Below, piece after piece: positions 6,235-7,407 of a stretch of DNA of 7,407 bases. The notes under the pieces are model-generated. The model saw nothing but the letters and a program-made list of their open reading frames with translations. It had not been told where the DNA came from and ran no database searches. Location: assembly GCA_001940655.1 (NCBI GenBank), contig MBAA01000010.1, positions 1 to 7,407 on the forward strand. The letters are read 5' to 3'. How positions within the stretch are numbered: position 1 is the stretch's first letter; each line of letters begins with the position of its first letter. Origin of the DNA: Promethearchaeota archaeon CR_4 (GTDB lineage Archaea > Asgardarchaeota > Lokiarchaeia > Sigyniarchaeales > CR-4). The position numbers and the translations under genes were made by a program.

Positions 6235-6240
6235 AATCCT

Positions 6241-6565
6241 AAGTATTGCGTGGTTGAGTGCACACAGTAAATTACCATTCTCAATTTACATCGACTTTAC
6301 TTTTCTGTTTTAAATTGACGATCTATTTCCCGAAAAGCGATTGTAGTCACCATTCAATACTTATCAGCAAACGCTACCAAATCCTGTCAGTAGACTTACT
6401 GGTGTTAACAAACGATCCACAGAACGTGCGAGTCGCGCGAATAAAATGCAATCACTCTTGGCGAAGTGAACAGAATTCTTGCTATTATTAACCCAATGGC
6501 AGGAGAAATTTCACTTGCGTAGCTTGGTCGGACCCCTTTGATTTAATTGCGTGGATTCCACCAAG
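6241..6565. other. Intergenic stretch without recognisable genes
   Basis: The gap between the two receptor genes is 433 bp in all, the largest in the window. Beyond the first receptor's promoter (6221-6234) and the second's terminator (6566-6580), I see no RNA gene, repeat or believable coding frame. It is A+T-rich and of ordinary composition. It may hold the 3' trailer of the second receptor and control sites for the first. Confidence 0.5.
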
Positions 6566-6580
6566 AAAAAAAGTTACGAA
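6566..6580 (-). terminator. Oligo-T terminator after the second receptor gene
   Basis: On the minus strand a run of seven T (6566-6572), in an A/T-rich setting, lies about 35 bases beyond the stop at 6607-6609. It is analogous in position and sequence to the T-run after the first receptor gene and suggests separate transcription units. Confidence 0.45.
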
Positions 6581-6606
6581 AATGGAAACAGAATAGTAAT
6601 TTACGT

Positions 6607-7407
6607 TCAGAAGGCCGATTTCTGCTCACTGGAGTTAGATGCGGGACTTTGTTCCATTATTGCTGGAACCTCTCTGCTTTCCTTGCTTTTTGCCCCTTTT
6701 TTTGAATTGGTTAGGATATTTTTTTTGTCCGCTTCAGATTTCAACGATTCCGCGGATTTTTCAGGCTTTGCCGTTTTGTCCCATATACCAGACTGGTCGA
6801 CGAGTTGTTTCAGGTTTGATGCGAGTTCCGCCATCGATTGGGACGTGGCAGTAATTTCCTCCATCGAGGATGCCTGTTCCTCCGCCGAGGCGGATGCCTC
6901 TTCCGTGCTCGCGGAGGTCTCTTCCGCCACCGTCGCGATGCTGTCCACCGCACTGACCGCGTTGACCGCAGACTTCGCTTGCACCTCCGCTTCCTTGAGA
7001 ATCTCCCCGGCCATCCCCTCCGTGCGCTTCACCGCTTGCTTGGACTCGTCTGCCAGCTTCCTCACCTGGTCCGCCACTACCGTGAACCCCCGCCCGGCTT
7101 CGCCCGCCCGCGCCGCCTCGATGGCCGCGTTCAGCGCGAGGAGGTTGGTCTGGTTGGCGATGCTGGTGATGAGTTCCACGACCTGCGTGATGTCCGTGGC
7201 GTTCTTCTGAACCTTCTTGATGCCCTCGCCCAAATGCTGGATGATTTTCTGCGCCTCGACGACCATCTGGGCCTGACTCTGGGCGCCCTTCGTGATCTGC
7301 TGCTGCGTCGCCGCCACGTTCTCGGAAGAAGACGAGACCTCTTCAGATGTGGAAGCCAACTCTTCCGAGGACGTGGATAACTGGTTGGCTGCCTGCTGCA
7401 CCTTGCC
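6607..7407 (-). CDS. Second methyl-accepting chemotaxis receptor (N-terminal part missing)
   Basis: The minus-strand frame is open to the right edge and encodes the last 266 residues of a receptor, beginning GKVQQAANQLSTSSEE. It aligns without gaps to residues 109-374 of the receptor at 5049-6173, with about 25 differences. Roughly nine lie in the first 190 residues; the rest cluster in the last 75. The signalling tip (NQTNLLALNAAIEAARAGE) and the flanking Ser/Glu-rich methylation regions are the same. The tail has the same length and also ends QKSAF. The GTG at 7399-7401 is not the start, because homology continues past it. The membrane or sensor part lies outside the window, so whether it also lacks an extracellular domain cannot be seen. 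It is G+C-rich in the core like its neighbour. It would share CheW, CheR and the kinase with the first receptor. Confidence 0.92.
   Translation of the reverse strand, partial: GKVQQAANQLSTSSEELASTSEEVSSSSENVAATQQQITKGAQSQAQMVVEAQKIIQHLGEGIKKVQKNATDITQVVELITSIANQTNLLALNAAIEAARAGEAGRGFTVVADQVRKLADESKQAVKRTEGMAGEILKEAEVQAKSAVNAVSAVDSIATVAEETSASTEEASASAEEQASSMEEITATSQSMAELASNLKQLVDQSGIWDKTAKPEKSAESLKSEADKKNILTNSKKGAKSKESREVPAIMEQSPASNSSEQKSAF
6607..7407 (-). repeat. Direct repeat copy 2 (receptor 3' part, continues off the edge)
   Basis: Partner of 5049-5849. The homology runs to the last base of the window, so its right boundary is unknown. Confidence 0.85.

Noticed and set aside
6230..6239. 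GTTCGAATCC resembles the T-loop of a tRNA, suggesting a tRNA gene or integration-site remnant.
   Set aside because: The flanking bases cannot form a five-pair T-stem, and no anticodon arm or acceptor stem fits upstream.
6258..6491. 77-codon open frame in the gap between the receptor genes.
   Set aside because: No ribosome site, no recognisable domain and unconvincing composition; an A+T-rich gap easily gives such a frame.
6461..6516. Inverted repeat AAGTGAA / TTCACTT in the receptor gap.
   Set aside because: Only seven pairs across a loop of nearly 40 bases, with mismatches immediately beyond; compatible with chance.

Overview
The window is a chemotaxis (che) gene cluster, most likely archaeal. 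The evidence is the CheC domain pair, a CheA-P2-like domain of the archaeal/Thermotoga kind, GAGG-type ribosome sites next to an A/T-rich TATA-like element, and oligo-T termination signals without classic hairpins. I cannot name the lineage. Most of the sequence is A+T-rich: bases 3241-3300 are 23/60 G+C by hand count. The exception is the receptor signalling domains, which are far richer in G+C.

Left part (about 2-5007, all plus strand). In order: the 3' part of a tandem CheC phosphatase gene; a CheA-fragment protein (Hpt plus P2-like domain) whose phosphorylatable His is replaced by Phe and which has no ordinary start codon; an unrecognised protein with a small Cys/His cluster; cheW; cheR; and a second CheA-fragment protein of the same layout that keeps the Hpt His. 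The last four genes are 36-56 bp apart and look co-transcribed. The first two gaps are about 105 and 145 bp, so there could be separate promoters there. No CheA kinase core (dimerisation, ATPase and CheW-like domains), CheY, CheB or CheD is present here.

Right part (5049-7407, minus strand). Two receptor (MCP) genes lie in tandem, converging on the che cluster. The first is complete: three membrane segments, no extracellular sensor, no HAMP seen, then a long cytoplasmic signalling hairpin. The second runs off the right edge. Where they overlap, the two proteins match at about 241 of 266 residues without a gap, at a constant offset of 1558 bp.

How the parts fit: the receptors would signal through CheW to a CheA kinase encoded elsewhere, CheR would methylate the receptors, and CheC would dephosphorylate CheY-P. 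The two Hpt-P2 proteins are the unusual part. One could serve as a separate phosphotransfer module of a split CheA. The other, without the His, could only bind a partner such as a response regulator or compete for it. That model is inference.
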